Assembly: GCA_004297765.1 (NCBI GenBank)
Contig: SCTZ01000140.1
Coordinates: 1-64,000, forward strand
Reading direction: 5' to 3'
Source of the DNA: Chloroflexota bacterium
GTDB taxonomy: Bacteria; Chloroflexota; Dehalococcoidia; FW602-bin16
Length of the DNA: 64,000 nt
Position numbers and translations under genes: made by a program. Below are positions 16,664 to 25,303 of this stretch, in pieces. Positions within the stretch are counted from its first letter, which is position 1. The number at the start of each line of letters is the position of its first letter. Below the pieces are notes generated by a model. That model did no database searches and was not told where the DNA came from. It saw nothing but the letters and a program-made list of their open reading frames with translations.

Positions 16664-17174
16664 GGTTCTACCTTTCTAGCCCACACGAGTCTAGCCCACA
16701 CGAGCCATCGTGCGAGTCCGGCCGGGGTCCTAAGCCCGGCAACGTTAGTAGCGTCCTGGTAGGAGAGCTTTGAGTGTCGAGGTAGGGAGGAGGCACTCGA
16801 CATAACTAATTGCTCCTTAGTCTATCATGGCTGGCCTCGACCGTCCATAGTACTTTGGTACCATACTGCCGCAGTACAGTGTCCGGCCAACTGCTGTGCT
16901 CTCGGATGGTGGGTTCGCGAGGGCGGAGGGGTTTGCCACGATTGGGCCGTGGGTGATTATACTCTTTTTCATCAGGGTGTTCGTGATCGCACACCACGAG
17001 ACCGAGTCGTCCTTCCGCGGAAGGACGACTCGGTCTGGCCGACATCCAACGAGGAGATCCCTCGCTGCGGCTCAGCAACACTCGGGCGGCCGTGTGAGGA
17101 ATGAAAGCCCTATGTTCGCGGAGGTTAGACTCCAGTGGTCTGCCACTCGTGACCTGACAGGCGAAGACGTGCGT
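16664..17174. other. Long non-coding gap upstream of the cellulase gene
   Basis: This 5' region of the minus-strand cellulase gene has no credible ORF. It holds a short tandem repeat (tctagcccacacgag, twice, at about 16675-16705), the second 38-bp palindrome, and at 17047-17084 a half copy of the GTCATCCTGAG-type repeat (aacgaggagatccctcgctg). Confidence 0.5.
16999..17036. repeat. 38-bp perfect palindrome, copy 2
   Basis: It is identical over 38 bp to 14741-14778. This copy is followed by GGCC while copy 1 is preceded by GGCC, so the extended units are inverted relative to each other around the cellulase gene. Confidence 0.85.
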
Positions 17175-17243
17175 GTCGGTCCGATCGGACGGATCGGTCC
17201 GATCTGGCGGATACTCATAAGCTCGTCAGTTACACGGCACTAG
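17175..17243. repeat. CGGTCCGAT iteron-type repeat overlapping a gene end, copy 1
   Basis: Tandem GGTCCGATCGG units are followed by a conserved tail (GGCGGATACTCATAAG, then GTTACACGGCACTAG). The final CTAG contains the TAG stop codon of the minus-strand YeaQ-like gene at 17240. The same arrangement is found at 43721-43793. Confidence 0.75.
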
Positions 17244-17599
17244 GGTTCCGTCCATCTGGTGGGCAGGTTACGTGGCTTCTTGCCTCCGATCACGGGACCC
17301 AGCAGGCTGACGGCCGCCGTCAGGATCAGGGCGCCGAGAAAGGCGGGGATCACGCGGATTCCGAAGATCGGCGGACCAAAGTTGCCGATCAGGATCCAGC
17401 CCAGCCAGCTTCCCAGTAATCCCGCTACGACGGCCCCGAGCACTCCAAAGGGCATCCGACCAGGAACGATCTGATCGGCCAGCCAGCCGATGATTCCGGC
17501 CATCACCAGCATCAGTATCAGGTGCACGAGCGTTGTGGTAAGCCAGAACAGTACCACGACGGCCACAAAGATCAGGATCAGCCCAAACAGAAGTGGCAT
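17240..17599 (-). CDS. GlsB/YeaQ/YmgE-family membrane protein
   Basis: A 119-residue protein with four predicted helices and the family signature GIIGWLADQIVPGRMPFGVLGAVVAGLLGSWLG. A GGAGGATGCG site sets the ATG at 17599. The C-terminal KKPRNLPTRWTEP extends beyond the core family and ends inside the interspersed repeat at 17175-17243, so its terminus may have been changed by repeat insertion. The family is often called transglycosylase-associated protein, but its function is not established. Confidence 0.85.
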   Translation of the reverse strand: MPLLFGLILIFVAVVVLFWLTTTLVHLILMLVMAGIIGWLADQIVPGRMPFGVLGAVVAGLLGSWLGWILIGNFGPPIFGIRVIPAFLGALILTAAVSLLGPVIGGKKPRNLPTRWTEP

Positions 17600-17875
17600 C
17601 GCATCCTCCTTTCCGCATGTTAGATAGAATGGGTGCTGGATGCATCTCGACGCCCTAACGAGCGAGGCAACGAGACTGGCATCTTGCGGTAGGCGAGGCA
17701 GCTGCACTACTTCTGCCCCGCGTCACTCCACGCATCTCTTGGTGAGTATAACGCTTGGCAGGATAAAAAGAGACGTGACGAGATGCAACGCCGGCAGCCG
17801 GCAGGTGAGTCATTGCCGCTCTCGGCCCGATTGTGTTACACTGTGTTACAGATCAAAGTGAAAGGCCAGACCGAC

Positions 17876-18301
17876 ATGCCCAGTCGACATCTTTCCCTGC
17901 GGCTCGAACCCAGCACTATCGAGCGACTGGACGACCAAAGCCGGCGCCTGGGACAGTCCCGCTCGCAGCTCGCTAAGACGCTGCTGGAGGAAGGCCTACG
18001 TATGGAAGCCCATCCGGGGATCGTGTTCCGCTCTGGCCCAGCGGGCCGGCGACCAGGACTGGCGGGCGGACCAGACGTCTGGGAGGTGGTGCGTGTCTTC
18101 ACGGGGATAGACGCACGCGGCGAGGCAGCAATCGCCCAGACGTCCCAGCTAACTGGCCTCCGCCAGGAACAAGTGCGCGTTGCCTTGAGCTACTACGCGG
18201 ACTATCGCGAGGAGATTGATCACTGGATCCAGTTGATCGATGGAGAGGCTAGCCGAGCTGAAGCCTCCTGGCAGCGCCAGCAAGACATTCTGGGCCAATG
18301 A
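17876..18301 (+). CDS. Ribbon-helix-helix/DUF433-like antitoxin
   Basis: A 141-residue protein with an N-terminal RHH-like DNA-binding segment (RHLSLRLEPSTIERLDDQSRRLGQSRSQLAKTLLEEGL) and a C-terminal DUF433-like part (VWEVVRVFTGIDARG, GLRQEQVRVALSYYADYREEIDHWI). It overlaps the PIN-like gene by four bases (ATGA). Two TGTGTTACA-type repeats at about 17832-17851 lie just upstream and may be its operator. The pair resembles DUF433/DUF5615 toxin-antitoxin modules. Confidence 0.75.
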   Translation: MPSRHLSLRLEPSTIERLDDQSRRLGQSRSQLAKTLLEEGLRMEAHPGIVFRSGPAGRRPGLAGGPDVWEVVRVFTGIDARGEAAIAQTSQLTGLRQEQVRVALSYYADYREEIDHWIQLIDGEASRAEASWQRQQDILGQ

Positions 18302-18654
18302 GGCTCCTGCTTGATGAGATGTGGCCACCAGAGATAGCCGTTCAGTTGCGCCAGCGCGGCCACGATGTAATCGCTGTGGCAGAACGGCCGGACCTGCGAG
18401 GGCAGCCAGATACCGTGGTCTTCGCAGCAGCGCAGGCCGAACTGCGCCCCATTGTTACAGAAAACGTGATCGACTATCGGCCACTAGCAGCCCACGAACT
18501 CCGGCGAGGTAATTGCCACGCTGGACTGATCTTCACGACCAATCGACGCTTCCCACGCCACGACTCACGGACTACGGGTCGCATGGTGGCAGCTCTCGCG
18601 GTATTGCTTTCCATGGATCTTGACGTTGGCAACCTCGAACACTGGTTGTCGTAG
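18298..18654 (+). CDS. DUF5615 PIN-like toxin
   Basis: A 118-residue PIN-like domain: MRLLLDEMWPPEIAVQLRQRGHDVIAVAERPDL, a central PIVTENVIDYRPLA, and GLIFTTNRRFPRH. The early acidic pair (LLLDE) and later Glu/Asp residues are consistent with a metal-dependent RNase fold. Start and antitoxin stop overlap, as in coupled toxin-antitoxin operons. It is a paralogue of the protein at 47776. Confidence 0.78.
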   Translation: MRLLLDEMWPPEIAVQLRQRGHDVIAVAERPDLRGQPDTVVFAAAQAELRPIVTENVIDYRPLAAHELRRGNCHAGLIFTTNRRFPRHDSRTTGRMVAALAVLLSMDLDVGNLEHWLS

Positions 18655-18697
18655 GGAACCAGAGCCTGTCACATGGAACTACTACCACTGGCTGGGA

Positions 18698-19045
18698 TCA
18701 AGCTGTCGTGCGGCTTCCCAAGGCCTTCCCTATAATCTCGACCAGAGCGGCAAGAATCACCGCTCCGATAAAGGCTGGAATAAGGTTTATGCCCGCGATG
18801 GTCGGCCCGAAGCTGCCGATCAGCAGGTGTCCGATCCATCCGCCGATCAGACCGGCCGCGATAGCGCCCAACCAGCCGAAGGGAAGTTGTCCGGGAACGA
18901 CAAGATCGGCAAGCCATCCAACTACTCCGGCGATGATCAGCATAACTATGAGTTGGAGCAGACCACCGATTAGCCCAATGAGAAGCGCGAATACTACGAG
19001 GGCGATGAGAAACAGAACAAGCAGAACTCCTCCCATACCTGCCAC
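18698..19045 (-). CDS. GlsB/YeaQ/YmgE-family membrane protein, second copy
   Basis: A 115-residue protein with VGWLADLVVPGQLPFGWLGAIAAGLIGGWIGHLLIGSFGP and a hydrophobic N-terminal half. The annotated start is GTG at 19045; ATG at 19036 is possible. It is a paralogue of the gene at 17240, with a toxin-antitoxin pair between the two. Confidence 0.83.
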   Translation of the reverse strand: MAGMGGVLLVLFLIALVVFALLIGLIGGLLQLIVMLIIAGVVGWLADLVVPGQLPFGWLGAIAAGLIGGWIGHLLIGSFGPTIAGINLIPAFIGAVILAALVEIIGKALGSRTTA

Positions 19046-19152
19046 ACCCTTTCTTCAGTGATGCTACAGTCCTATGATTCGCGAAGGCATCACGACTTAT
19101 CAGACCATGTGGCAAGAACCGGACCTTGTTGTCGATCGCAGAATTCGGCGGG

Positions 19153-20061
19153 TCACGAGCGTGGCGTGAAGAACGTCGTGACGCTGTACGCCCGGCCGCG
19201 GTAGCTGATGGTTGCATCAACGCTTACGGAAAAGGCGATGGTGGCACGACCGATGTTTCTGGCGCAACTGGCCACGCCGTGTATATCCGTCTGCCCCTCG
19301 CAGGCGCTGGTCGTGGCTTTGTACTGCCACACTGTCCGTAAGGGCAGCGCCGCTGTGCCAACGCCGTTATCCAGGAGACGAGCGTATACGGCCACGCTGC
19401 GGTTGCGCTGAGGCGTGGGGTCAGAGACCCAGGCGCAGATCGTCACGGTGCCGCTCTGACTACAGCGCAGGTTGCCGGGTGTCTGCGTCGGGACCAGCGT
19501 CGGCGAGGCTGGAGCAGTGGGCGTGACCGTTGGAGACTGCCGGATTGGCTGGGCTGTTGGTTGGGCGTTGCTGGGGTTGGTAGTGGGTGTCGCGCCGGAC
19601 CGCGTCGCAACTGGAGGAGCCGTTCGCGGCGCGGCGTTGGTAGGCACTGCCGTAGTCGCCAGGGGTGTCTTGGCCGCGGTGAGCGACATGGTGGGGCTGA
19701 CGACCGAAGTAGAGCGGCTCGATTCGATCGGTGTCGCGACGGTCGACTCGTCCCGCGGCAGTGTGGCATCGGCCGTGTAAGGCTTGGGCGGTGTGGACGA
19801 GTTGGCTGGCGGCGACCGTCGTGAAGTCTCGAATTCCTGAGGCATCTGGCTGAGGTGAACCGTCGGTATGGATTCTAGCGTCTGAGTCCGCTGGGTAGCG
19901 CGGTTCGGCAAGACCGTCGGACCAGCCGGAACGAACGTGCGAAAGGTCTCAGTTTCCTGCTGACTGGCTTGGTGCTGCTTGGGCGAGGCATCGCAGCCAA
20001 CCACTTCCAGGAGGGCAATTGACACGAGTATGATGGCGGCCTGTTTGATGGTATGTCGCAC
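19153..20061 (-). CDS. Pro/Thr-rich surface lipoprotein, unknown function
   Basis: The GTG at 20061 gives IKQAAIILVSIALLEVVGC, a signal peptide with a VVGC lipobox, at the N-terminus; the open frame runs on to an ATG at 20208 with no signal. A long low-complexity Pro/Thr/Ser linker follows. The C-terminal domain of about 100 residues (RCSQSGTVTICAWVSDPTPQRNRSVAVYARL, SVDATISYRGRAYSVTTFF) has four Cys and a beta-sandwich look. It is probably cell-surface anchored. The family is not recognised. Confidence 0.65.
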   Translation of the reverse strand: MRHTIKQAAIILVSIALLEVVGCDASPKQHQASQQETETFRTFVPAGPTVLPNRATQRTQTLESIPTVHLSQMPQEFETSRRSPPANSSTPPKPYTADATLPRDESTVATPIESSRSTSVVSPTMSLTAAKTPLATTAVPTNAAPRTAPPVATRSGATPTTNPSNAQPTAQPIRQSPTVTPTAPASPTLVPTQTPGNLRCSQSGTVTICAWVSDPTPQRNRSVAVYARLLDNGVGTAALPLRTVWQYKATTSACEGQTDIHGVASCARNIGRATIAFSVSVDATISYRGRAYSVTTFFTPRS

Positions 20062-20225
20062 GGCTTCTTGATCCTGCGCTGGCTCATGTATGAGGACCGG
20101 AGGTCCCCCGTGCGTGTATGGCTTTTTCCTGGGTTGGTCTTCATCCTTGGGCGGCTGGCTGGGAGGTGCACCTAAGGCACCTGCGAGCGCATGCTTAGTA
20201 TAGCACAAACTCCGGCTCTTTAACC

Positions 20226-20264
20226 GGATTCGACCGATCGGTCGGATCGGACCGATCCGTATGC
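20226..20264. repeat. CGGTCCGAT iteron-type repeat, partial copy
   Basis: This run of CCGATCGG and GGACCGATCCG units matches the repeat core at 17175 and 43721 but in the opposite orientation, and lacks the conserved tail. It lies between the lipoprotein gene and the LPxTG gene. Confidence 0.6.
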
Positions 20265-20374
20265 TTTCGGCTGCCAGGGCAGAGGAAAGGGAAATCAGAG
20301 CTGTCGACTTTGGGCCCCTGGCGTTGTGCTACGCCGAGGGGCCACAACTGACCGCGTTTTATCGCGGCTATCCG

Positions 20375-20923
20375 TTAGGATGTCTTGAAAAACCGGCCGC
20401 GCAGACCGAACCCGATTGCCAGGAGACCGAGTCCCATTATGAGCGGTATGGCCAGCAGAGCTGGGTTGCCTCCGGTCGTTGGCAACTGCTGTGGCGAAAC
20501 TGGCACTGTCGTGGCGGCGGCGGCTGGCACGGCGGTGAACGTCGATTCCGCCGTACTGGTCTCTCCGTCCACGTTGGTAGCCTCTACCCGCATGGTGTGA
20601 GGTCCAGGCGTGAACGTCTGGGTGGCATTGAACCCCGCGCGTACCGCGCCGCTTCCGACGACCTCCTGCACCTGGATCTGAGAGCCATCAACGAAGGCCT
20701 TGACGCTCGTGATCGGTGAATCGCTCGTGACGAATGCCGAGAGCGCGACATCCTCCCCGGATGGAACGGTCGAGCCGTTTGCAGGCACAAGGTCGCTGAT
20801 AGATATTGCGGCGCTTGGCTGGGCGGCGGCGACGCCTATGAGAGCCGCCAGCAAGGCCATGGCCGCCAGCACCGGCAGCAAGAGCGCCGGGCGGCGGCGG
20901 GGTTTGAACGTCGTGACGGTCAT
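20375..20923 (-). CDS. LPxTG-anchored Ig-like surface protein
   Basis: A 182-residue precursor: an Arg-rich N-terminus and signal helix (LLLPVLAAMALLAALIGVAAA), an Ig-like domain (ISISDLVPANGSTVPSGEDVALSAFVT, GPHTMRVEATNVDGET), then the sortase-type motif LPTTG, a transmembrane helix and a basic tail (LRGRFFK). The ATG at 20923 follows GGGAGG. It is predicted to be linked to the wall or retained at the surface. No sortase gene is in the window. Confidence 0.78.
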   Translation of the reverse strand: MTVTTFKPRRRPALLLPVLAAMALLAALIGVAAAQPSAAISISDLVPANGSTVPSGEDVALSAFVTSDSPITSVKAFVDGSQIQVQEVVGSGAVRAGFNATQTFTPGPHTMRVEATNVDGETSTAESTFTAVPAAAATTVPVSPQQLPTTGGNPALLAIPLIMGLGLLAIGFGLRGRFFKTS

Positions 20924-21242
20924 GTATGGGTAACCTCCCTTTTCGCATCGGGACCGCTTTCGGGCCGCTCGCGAATGCGGGCCCGCGGACCCATAGATAG
21001 CCGGTCGCACGAGACATGCCACCCCATTTGGGCGACGCCTATCATCCATCCTTCGCGCCCCGGAGAGCTGGGCTATGCGCCAGCACTGGGCCCGATCGAC
21101 GATTCATGGAGCCGCTGGAACGACACTTGCGACGATGTCTCCTGGTTGGACCTGGGCGGCGCACCAAGCCGCGAGGCTAGGGACGTCCGCCCGGGGTCTA
21201 CTCATGCCCAGGAAAGCGAATGGGCAGAAGGAGAGTGCAAAC

Positions 21243-21776
21243 ATGGCATACCAGACGACTGCACGCCAGAACTGGTGGTCCCTCGCTGGTAGTGGCATAG
21301 TCGCCATTCTGTTTGGACTGGCGGCGCTGCTATGGCCGGGGCTCACTCTGTTCGTTCTCGTCATGCTGTTCGCGATCTACGCGATCGTGGCGGGCATCCT
21401 GGAGTTCGTTGCCATGTTCCGAGCCATGGGTGCCGGTACCACCTGGTGGACGCACCTGGTGCTCGGAATCGTTGGCGTGGCGGCCGGAGTAATCGCCTTT
21501 GCCTGGCCAGGCATAACGACCTTCGCGCTGCTGTATATCATCGCCGTCTGGGCGATTGTTCAAGGGGTGGTCGAGATCGCCGGGTCCTTCACCACCGGCA
21601 GGTTCCTGCTGGCCGTGGCTGGTCTGATCTCGATCCTGTTTGGATTCGTCCTGTTGGCGAATCCACTCGCCGGGGCGTTGGCTCTCGTATTGGTGATCGG
21701 GGTCTTCGCCATCGTCCGCGGAATCGTGCTGCTGGTCGAAGCCGTGCGGGCACCCGCGGCACCGGCGATGCGCTAG
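21243..21776 (+). CDS. HdeD-family (DUF308) membrane protein, copy 1
   Basis: A 177-residue protein with six helices in three pairs. Each pair carries the family pattern, for example GIVAILFGLAALLWPGLTL and GVAAGVIAFAWPGITT. AAGGAGAG before the ATG sets the start. HdeD proteins are linked to acid stress in enterobacteria, but the role in this phylum is unknown. Paralogues are at 23514 and 24338. Confidence 0.88.
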   Translation: MAYQTTARQNWWSLAGSGIVAILFGLAALLWPGLTLFVLVMLFAIYAIVAGILEFVAMFRAMGAGTTWWTHLVLGIVGVAAGVIAFAWPGITTFALLYIIAVWAIVQGVVEIAGSFTTGRFLLAVAGLISILFGFVLLANPLAGALALVLVIGVFAIVRGIVLLVEAVRAPAAPAMR

Positions 21777-21820
21777 CATCAGGAGGCTCAGGGGCTTAGG
21801 GCCGCTGGGCCTCCCCAACC

Positions 21821-22297
21821 GTGCTGACGAATCGGGGCGACCGGCCGTTGAAGGAAGATGCGGGTGCTGAGAAAATGCACACGGGAGTCGTGCGGATCAT
21901 CGGTGTGCTGCTTCTCTTGCAGGCGGCTGGCCTGATCAGTATCAGCGTGTTCAACGTGTCAAGGCTTGGCGTCGCACCGATGACGTTGACGTTTAACCTT
22001 TCTCTATCGCCAGACGAAGTCTATCTTGTGCTAACAACCACCCCTCTGGTTGTGCTTGGCATTTTGGCCATTGTTGCCGGTATCAGCTTTCTCTTGCTGC
22101 GGCGTATCGGCTGGCTATTGGCCATGAGCGTGCAGGGGTTGACGCTTTACTTCTGCCTGCACCTCTATTTCCTCGGGCGCAAACCTGACTTTGTATACCC
22201 TATCATGCTCTACTCAATTCTAATGGTCCTGTACCTCAACTCCTTTGACGTTCAGATGGCCTTTCGTGCCCCGAGCGAGGGCAACAATCGGAGGTAG
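21821..22297 (+). CDS. Multi-pass membrane protein, unknown
   Basis: A 158-residue protein with four predicted helices (GVLLLLQAAGLISISVF, VLTTTPLVVLGILAIVAGISF, WLLAMSVQGLTLYFCLHLYF, IMLYSILMVLYLN). The GTG start at 21821 is uncertain; ATG at 21875 is possible. It ends four bases before the next gene, so the two are probably co-transcribed. I do not recognise the family. Confidence 0.65.
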   Translation: MLTNRGDRPLKEDAGAEKMHTGVVRIIGVLLLLQAAGLISISVFNVSRLGVAPMTLTFNLSLSPDEVYLVLTTTPLVVLGILAIVAGISFLLLRRIGWLLAMSVQGLTLYFCLHLYFLGRKPDFVYPIMLYSILMVLYLNSFDVQMAFRAPSEGNNRR

Positions 22298-22300
22298 CCG

Positions 22301-23269
22301 ATGGACATCGATGCCGATCTGGCTCTGCTCCGGCGCTTTGAGCCCGTCATGCGCTGCACGCGGGGGGAGCGTTTCTTTCCCATACGCGTCGAGCCCTACG
22401 TGCAGCGCTGCAGTCTATGGGCTTGGCGACCAAGAGGGGAACAGGTCTGTCTGGTTCCTCAAGGAGAGCTGACGCTGGCCGAACTGTCTCAGTCACGCCC
22501 TGATGCCTTCGGAACCGTGCACTACCTCAAGCTAACAGATCCCCTGAGCCCGGGCGAGCTAGCTGGCTACGTTCTGAAGCGAAGGCTCTTGCAGAAGAAC
22601 TCTCAGAACGCCTTTCGAGCGGGAAGGGGTAGACTGGCGCGCGTCGGGTACCTCTCGCGATTGGTGGCTGCAGCCTTCGCGATCTCACTCCTGGCGCGTG
22701 GGCGCGTCCCGGGAGACATGGCGGCTGCTGCCAATATAGCCTACGATCGCTTGATGGCTCAGAGTGAGCAGTGTAGCTACTACGGCCGAGTCGTGCGTCA
22801 GAACGGCTGGATTGTCTTGCAGTACTGGTTCTTCTACCTATTCGACGATTGGCGCTCCGGCTTTTTCGGAGCAAACGATCACGAGGCCGATTGGGAGATG
22901 ATCAGCCTCTTTCTCTATGAGACGCAGAGCGGGAGCATTGTGCCCGAGTGGGCTGCCTTTGCAGCGCACGACCAGTCAGGGGATGATCTCCGTCGTCGCT
23001 GGGACGATCCGGAGTTAGAGAAGATCGGGGAGCATCCAATTGTCTACGTTGGGGCGGGTTCGCATGCCAGCTATTTCCAGCCCGGGGAGTATATGACCGA
23101 GATCCAGCTTCCGTTTCTGGCGCCGTACGCGAGGGTGGCGGACGCACTGCAGGGTTTCTGGCGTGATAAGCTAGGGCAGTATGTCGGTGAGGAATCCCGA
23201 GGTGAGCAGACCCAGGCGTCAAAGATACTCCGCGTGCCCTTCGTTGTGGACTTGAGTGGGCCAGCGTAG
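22301..23269 (+). CDS. Vps62-like domain protein
   Basis: A 322-residue protein with GGAGG before the ATG. The C-terminal half has the pattern NDHEADWEMISLFLYE, AAFAAHDQSGDDLRRRWDDPELE and PIVYVGAGSHASYFQPGEY, which resembles the Vps62-related domain found in fungi, plants and some bacteria. The N-terminal half includes a hydrophobic helix (LVAAAFAISLLARG). Function is unknown and the family call rests on these motifs only. Confidence 0.55.
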   Translation: MDIDADLALLRRFEPVMRCTRGERFFPIRVEPYVQRCSLWAWRPRGEQVCLVPQGELTLAELSQSRPDAFGTVHYLKLTDPLSPGELAGYVLKRRLLQKNSQNAFRAGRGRLARVGYLSRLVAAAFAISLLARGRVPGDMAAAANIAYDRLMAQSEQCSYYGRVVRQNGWIVLQYWFFYLFDDWRSGFFGANDHEADWEMISLFLYETQSGSIVPEWAAFAAHDQSGDDLRRRWDDPELEKIGEHPIVYVGAGSHASYFQPGEYMTEIQLPFLAPYARVADALQGFWRDKLGQYVGEESRGEQTQASKILRVPFVVDLSGPA

Positions 23270-23370
23270 GCTTGTCCGAGCGTTGCACTTCATCGACCGA
23301 AGGATCGGTTCTTGCTGCGATGTCTTAGTGTGTCGTTTCTCAAATTAGGCATGGCGGCAACCGCGCACTG

Positions 23371-23448
23371 GTCATCCCCGCGGAAGCGGGGATCCAGAGC
23401 TTGTTCCGACTCGCTGGGTTCCTGGATTCCTGCTTCCGTGGGAATGAC
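23371..23448. repeat. Interspersed palindromic repeat (GTCATCCCCGCGGAAGCGGG type)
   Basis: The element starts GTCATCCCCGCGGAAGCGGGGATCC and ends GGATTCCTGCTTCCGTGGGAATGAC, so the ends are an imperfect inverted repeat of about 25 bp. It lies just upstream of the second HdeD gene. Similar elements are widespread in bacterial genomes as small non-autonomous repeats. Confidence 0.75.
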
Positions 23449-23513
23449 AGTACCCAAAGGAGCACTGCATCTGAGGAACGGCGCGCTTAGTGGTGCATAA
23501 GGAGATCACGAAC

Positions 23514-24050
23514 ATGGCAGAACCTATGACTATTCGGCAGTACTGGTGGATCGCGGTCGTTAGCGCGATAGTAGCCATCGTGTTTGGCGTGTTGGCGCTC
23601 ATCTGGCCGGGTCTCACGCTCTCCATCCTCGTCCTGTTGTTCGGGGTGTACGCCATCGTCTACGGCCTGGTGGAGTTGGGCGCGACCCTCGGGGCCGCTA
23701 GCACGCACACGACGTGGTGGCCTCACTTGTTGGTGGGGCTGCTGAGTATCGGGGCAGGAGTGTTGTCCTTCGCCTACCCCGATACGACAGGCGTCGCCCT
23801 GGTGTACATCATCGGCTTCTGGGCGGTCTGCATTGGCGTTGTGCAGATTATCGCGGCATTCCTCACCAATCTACTTGCTCCGGCGATCTCCGGCCTGATC
23901 GCTGTCCTGTTCGGACTACTGCTCATCTCGAATCCGGGCGTAGGGGCGCTGGCGTTGGTGATGCTTATCGGTATCTTTGCGATTGTGCTCGGCATCGTGC
24001 AGTTGACCGCGGCTGTTCGAGCACAAGCGCTCTTCGGAGCACGTAGATAG
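23514..24050 (+). CDS. HdeD-family (DUF308) membrane protein, copy 2
   Basis: A 178-residue, six-helix protein: AIVAIVFGVLALIWPGLTLSILVLLFGVYAIVYGLVEL and ISGLIAVLFGLLLISNPGVGALALVMLIG. AAGGAGATC precedes the ATG at 23514; an in-frame upstream start is less likely. It is a diverged paralogue of the genes at 21243 and 24338. Confidence 0.88.
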   Translation: MAEPMTIRQYWWIAVVSAIVAIVFGVLALIWPGLTLSILVLLFGVYAIVYGLVELGATLGAASTHTTWWPHLLVGLLSIGAGVLSFAYPDTTGVALVYIIGFWAVCIGVVQIIAAFLTNLLAPAISGLIAVLFGLLLISNPGVGALALVMLIGIFAIVLGIVQLTAAVRAQALFGARR

Positions 24051-24337
24051 CGGTACCGCTTCTACGCAGTGGTGCTGGCTGACTGGAGAACCGGTGGGTG
24101 ATCTGACAGGATCGGGCGAGTTCTGGGAATTCGGGCGCGACGAATCCCGGACGCTGGATCTCTCGCAGCGCCAGGGGCGGACCCGGGCGGTTGGATAAGA
24201 AGCCGCCTGTGCCTACATGAGACGCAGGACCGAATCTTGCAGCCGTATCAATCGTATGAACGGATGATTCGGGCCGATTGCAGCAAGGTTGCGCACGTGT
24301 TCGCGCGTGACCTTTGGGAAATAAAGGGGGCGCAGTG

Positions 24338-24859
24338 ATGCAATATCCAGCGATGGAGTCCGAAAGCTGGTGGGTTCTGGCCATCGGTGGAGTCGTCAAC
24401 ATCCTGTTTGGTCTGGCGGCGCTACTTTGGCCGGGTCTCACATTGGTCGTGTTCATCTGGCTGTTCGGAATCTACGCGATCGTCTATGGCATCGTAGAGC
24501 TGGTGCACATGATTCGGGCGATCGGGGCGCAGTCAACATGGTGGACGTATCTTCTGGTCGGCATCTTCAGTATCCTTGCTGGAGTGGTAGTGTTCGCCTG
24601 GCCGGGCATGACGACTGAGGTGCTGGCCTACGCCATAGCCGTCTGGGCCATCGTGATCGGGCTCGTCGAGATCGTAGGCGCTTTCAGCGTAGGACGATTC
24701 CTGCTGGCCGTGGTCGGAGTGGTGTCAGTGCTGTTTGGATTCGTTCTACTGTCGAATCCGCTCGCGGGAGCGTTGGCGCTGGTCATGGTGATCGGAGCCT
24801 TCGCCATCGTGCGCGGAATCATTCTGCTGATCGAAGCAGTGAGAGCACCAACAGCGTAG
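24338..24859 (+). CDS. HdeD-family (DUF308) membrane protein, copy 3
   Basis: A 173-residue paralogue closest to the copy at 21243: GVVNILFGLAALLWPGLTLVVF, VFAWPGMTTEVLAYAIAVWAIVIGLVEI and GFVLLSNPLAGALALVMVIGAFAIVRG. AAAGGGGG lies just before the ATG. The 287-bp gap upstream has no recognisable feature. Confidence 0.88.
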   Translation: MQYPAMESESWWVLAIGGVVNILFGLAALLWPGLTLVVFIWLFGIYAIVYGIVELVHMIRAIGAQSTWWTYLLVGIFSILAGVVVFAWPGMTTEVLAYAIAVWAIVIGLVEIVGAFSVGRFLLAVVGVVSVLFGFVLLSNPLAGALALVMVIGAFAIVRGIILLIEAVRAPTA

Positions 24860-25041
24860 CCGGCAAGGCAAAGGCGCCCTTATCCGGTCCGAAGAAGACG
24901 TGGCCAGGCACTTCTACATCTGGGAAGGGACGGGGCCAGATCTGTCATGCGATCCGAGGGTGCATGCCAACCGGCCGTATTCTGGAGGGGCAGTCCACGC
25001 TCGCGCCTGAGGCGGGCGCACCTTTCCTATTGTCGGCCAAT

Positions 25042-25174
25042 CTAGTAGTACGACGTGACTTTCTCGTCATTCTGAGGCGCGCACGCCGAAGAATCCGTAC
25101 CCCAGGGGCGCGGATTCTTCGCGCTGCGGCGCTCAGAATGACAACGGGACGCCGAAATCACGTTGTGGTACTAG
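25042..25174. repeat. MITE-like repeat of about 130 bp, copy 1
   Basis: The core (25066-25142) runs from GTCATTCTGAGGCGCGCACG to GCGGCGCTCAGAATGAC with near-perfect arms (GAAGAATCCG / CGGATTCTTC). Outside it are imperfect tips (CTAGTAGTACGACGTGA against TCACGTTGTGGTACTAG). It matches the element at 42121-42251. It fills much of the 444-bp gap 24860-25303, which has no gene. Confidence 0.8.
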
Positions 25175-25303
25175 CAACTGTTGCCGAGATACAAACAAGT
25201 AGCGGAGGGGATTGCTCCCCTCCGCCAGGCTGACTACGCAGAATGTCAGCGGTATTTTTTGCGTTGCAGAGGGCCCGGCCTATGCTGTGGCCAGACCAAC
25301 TGG

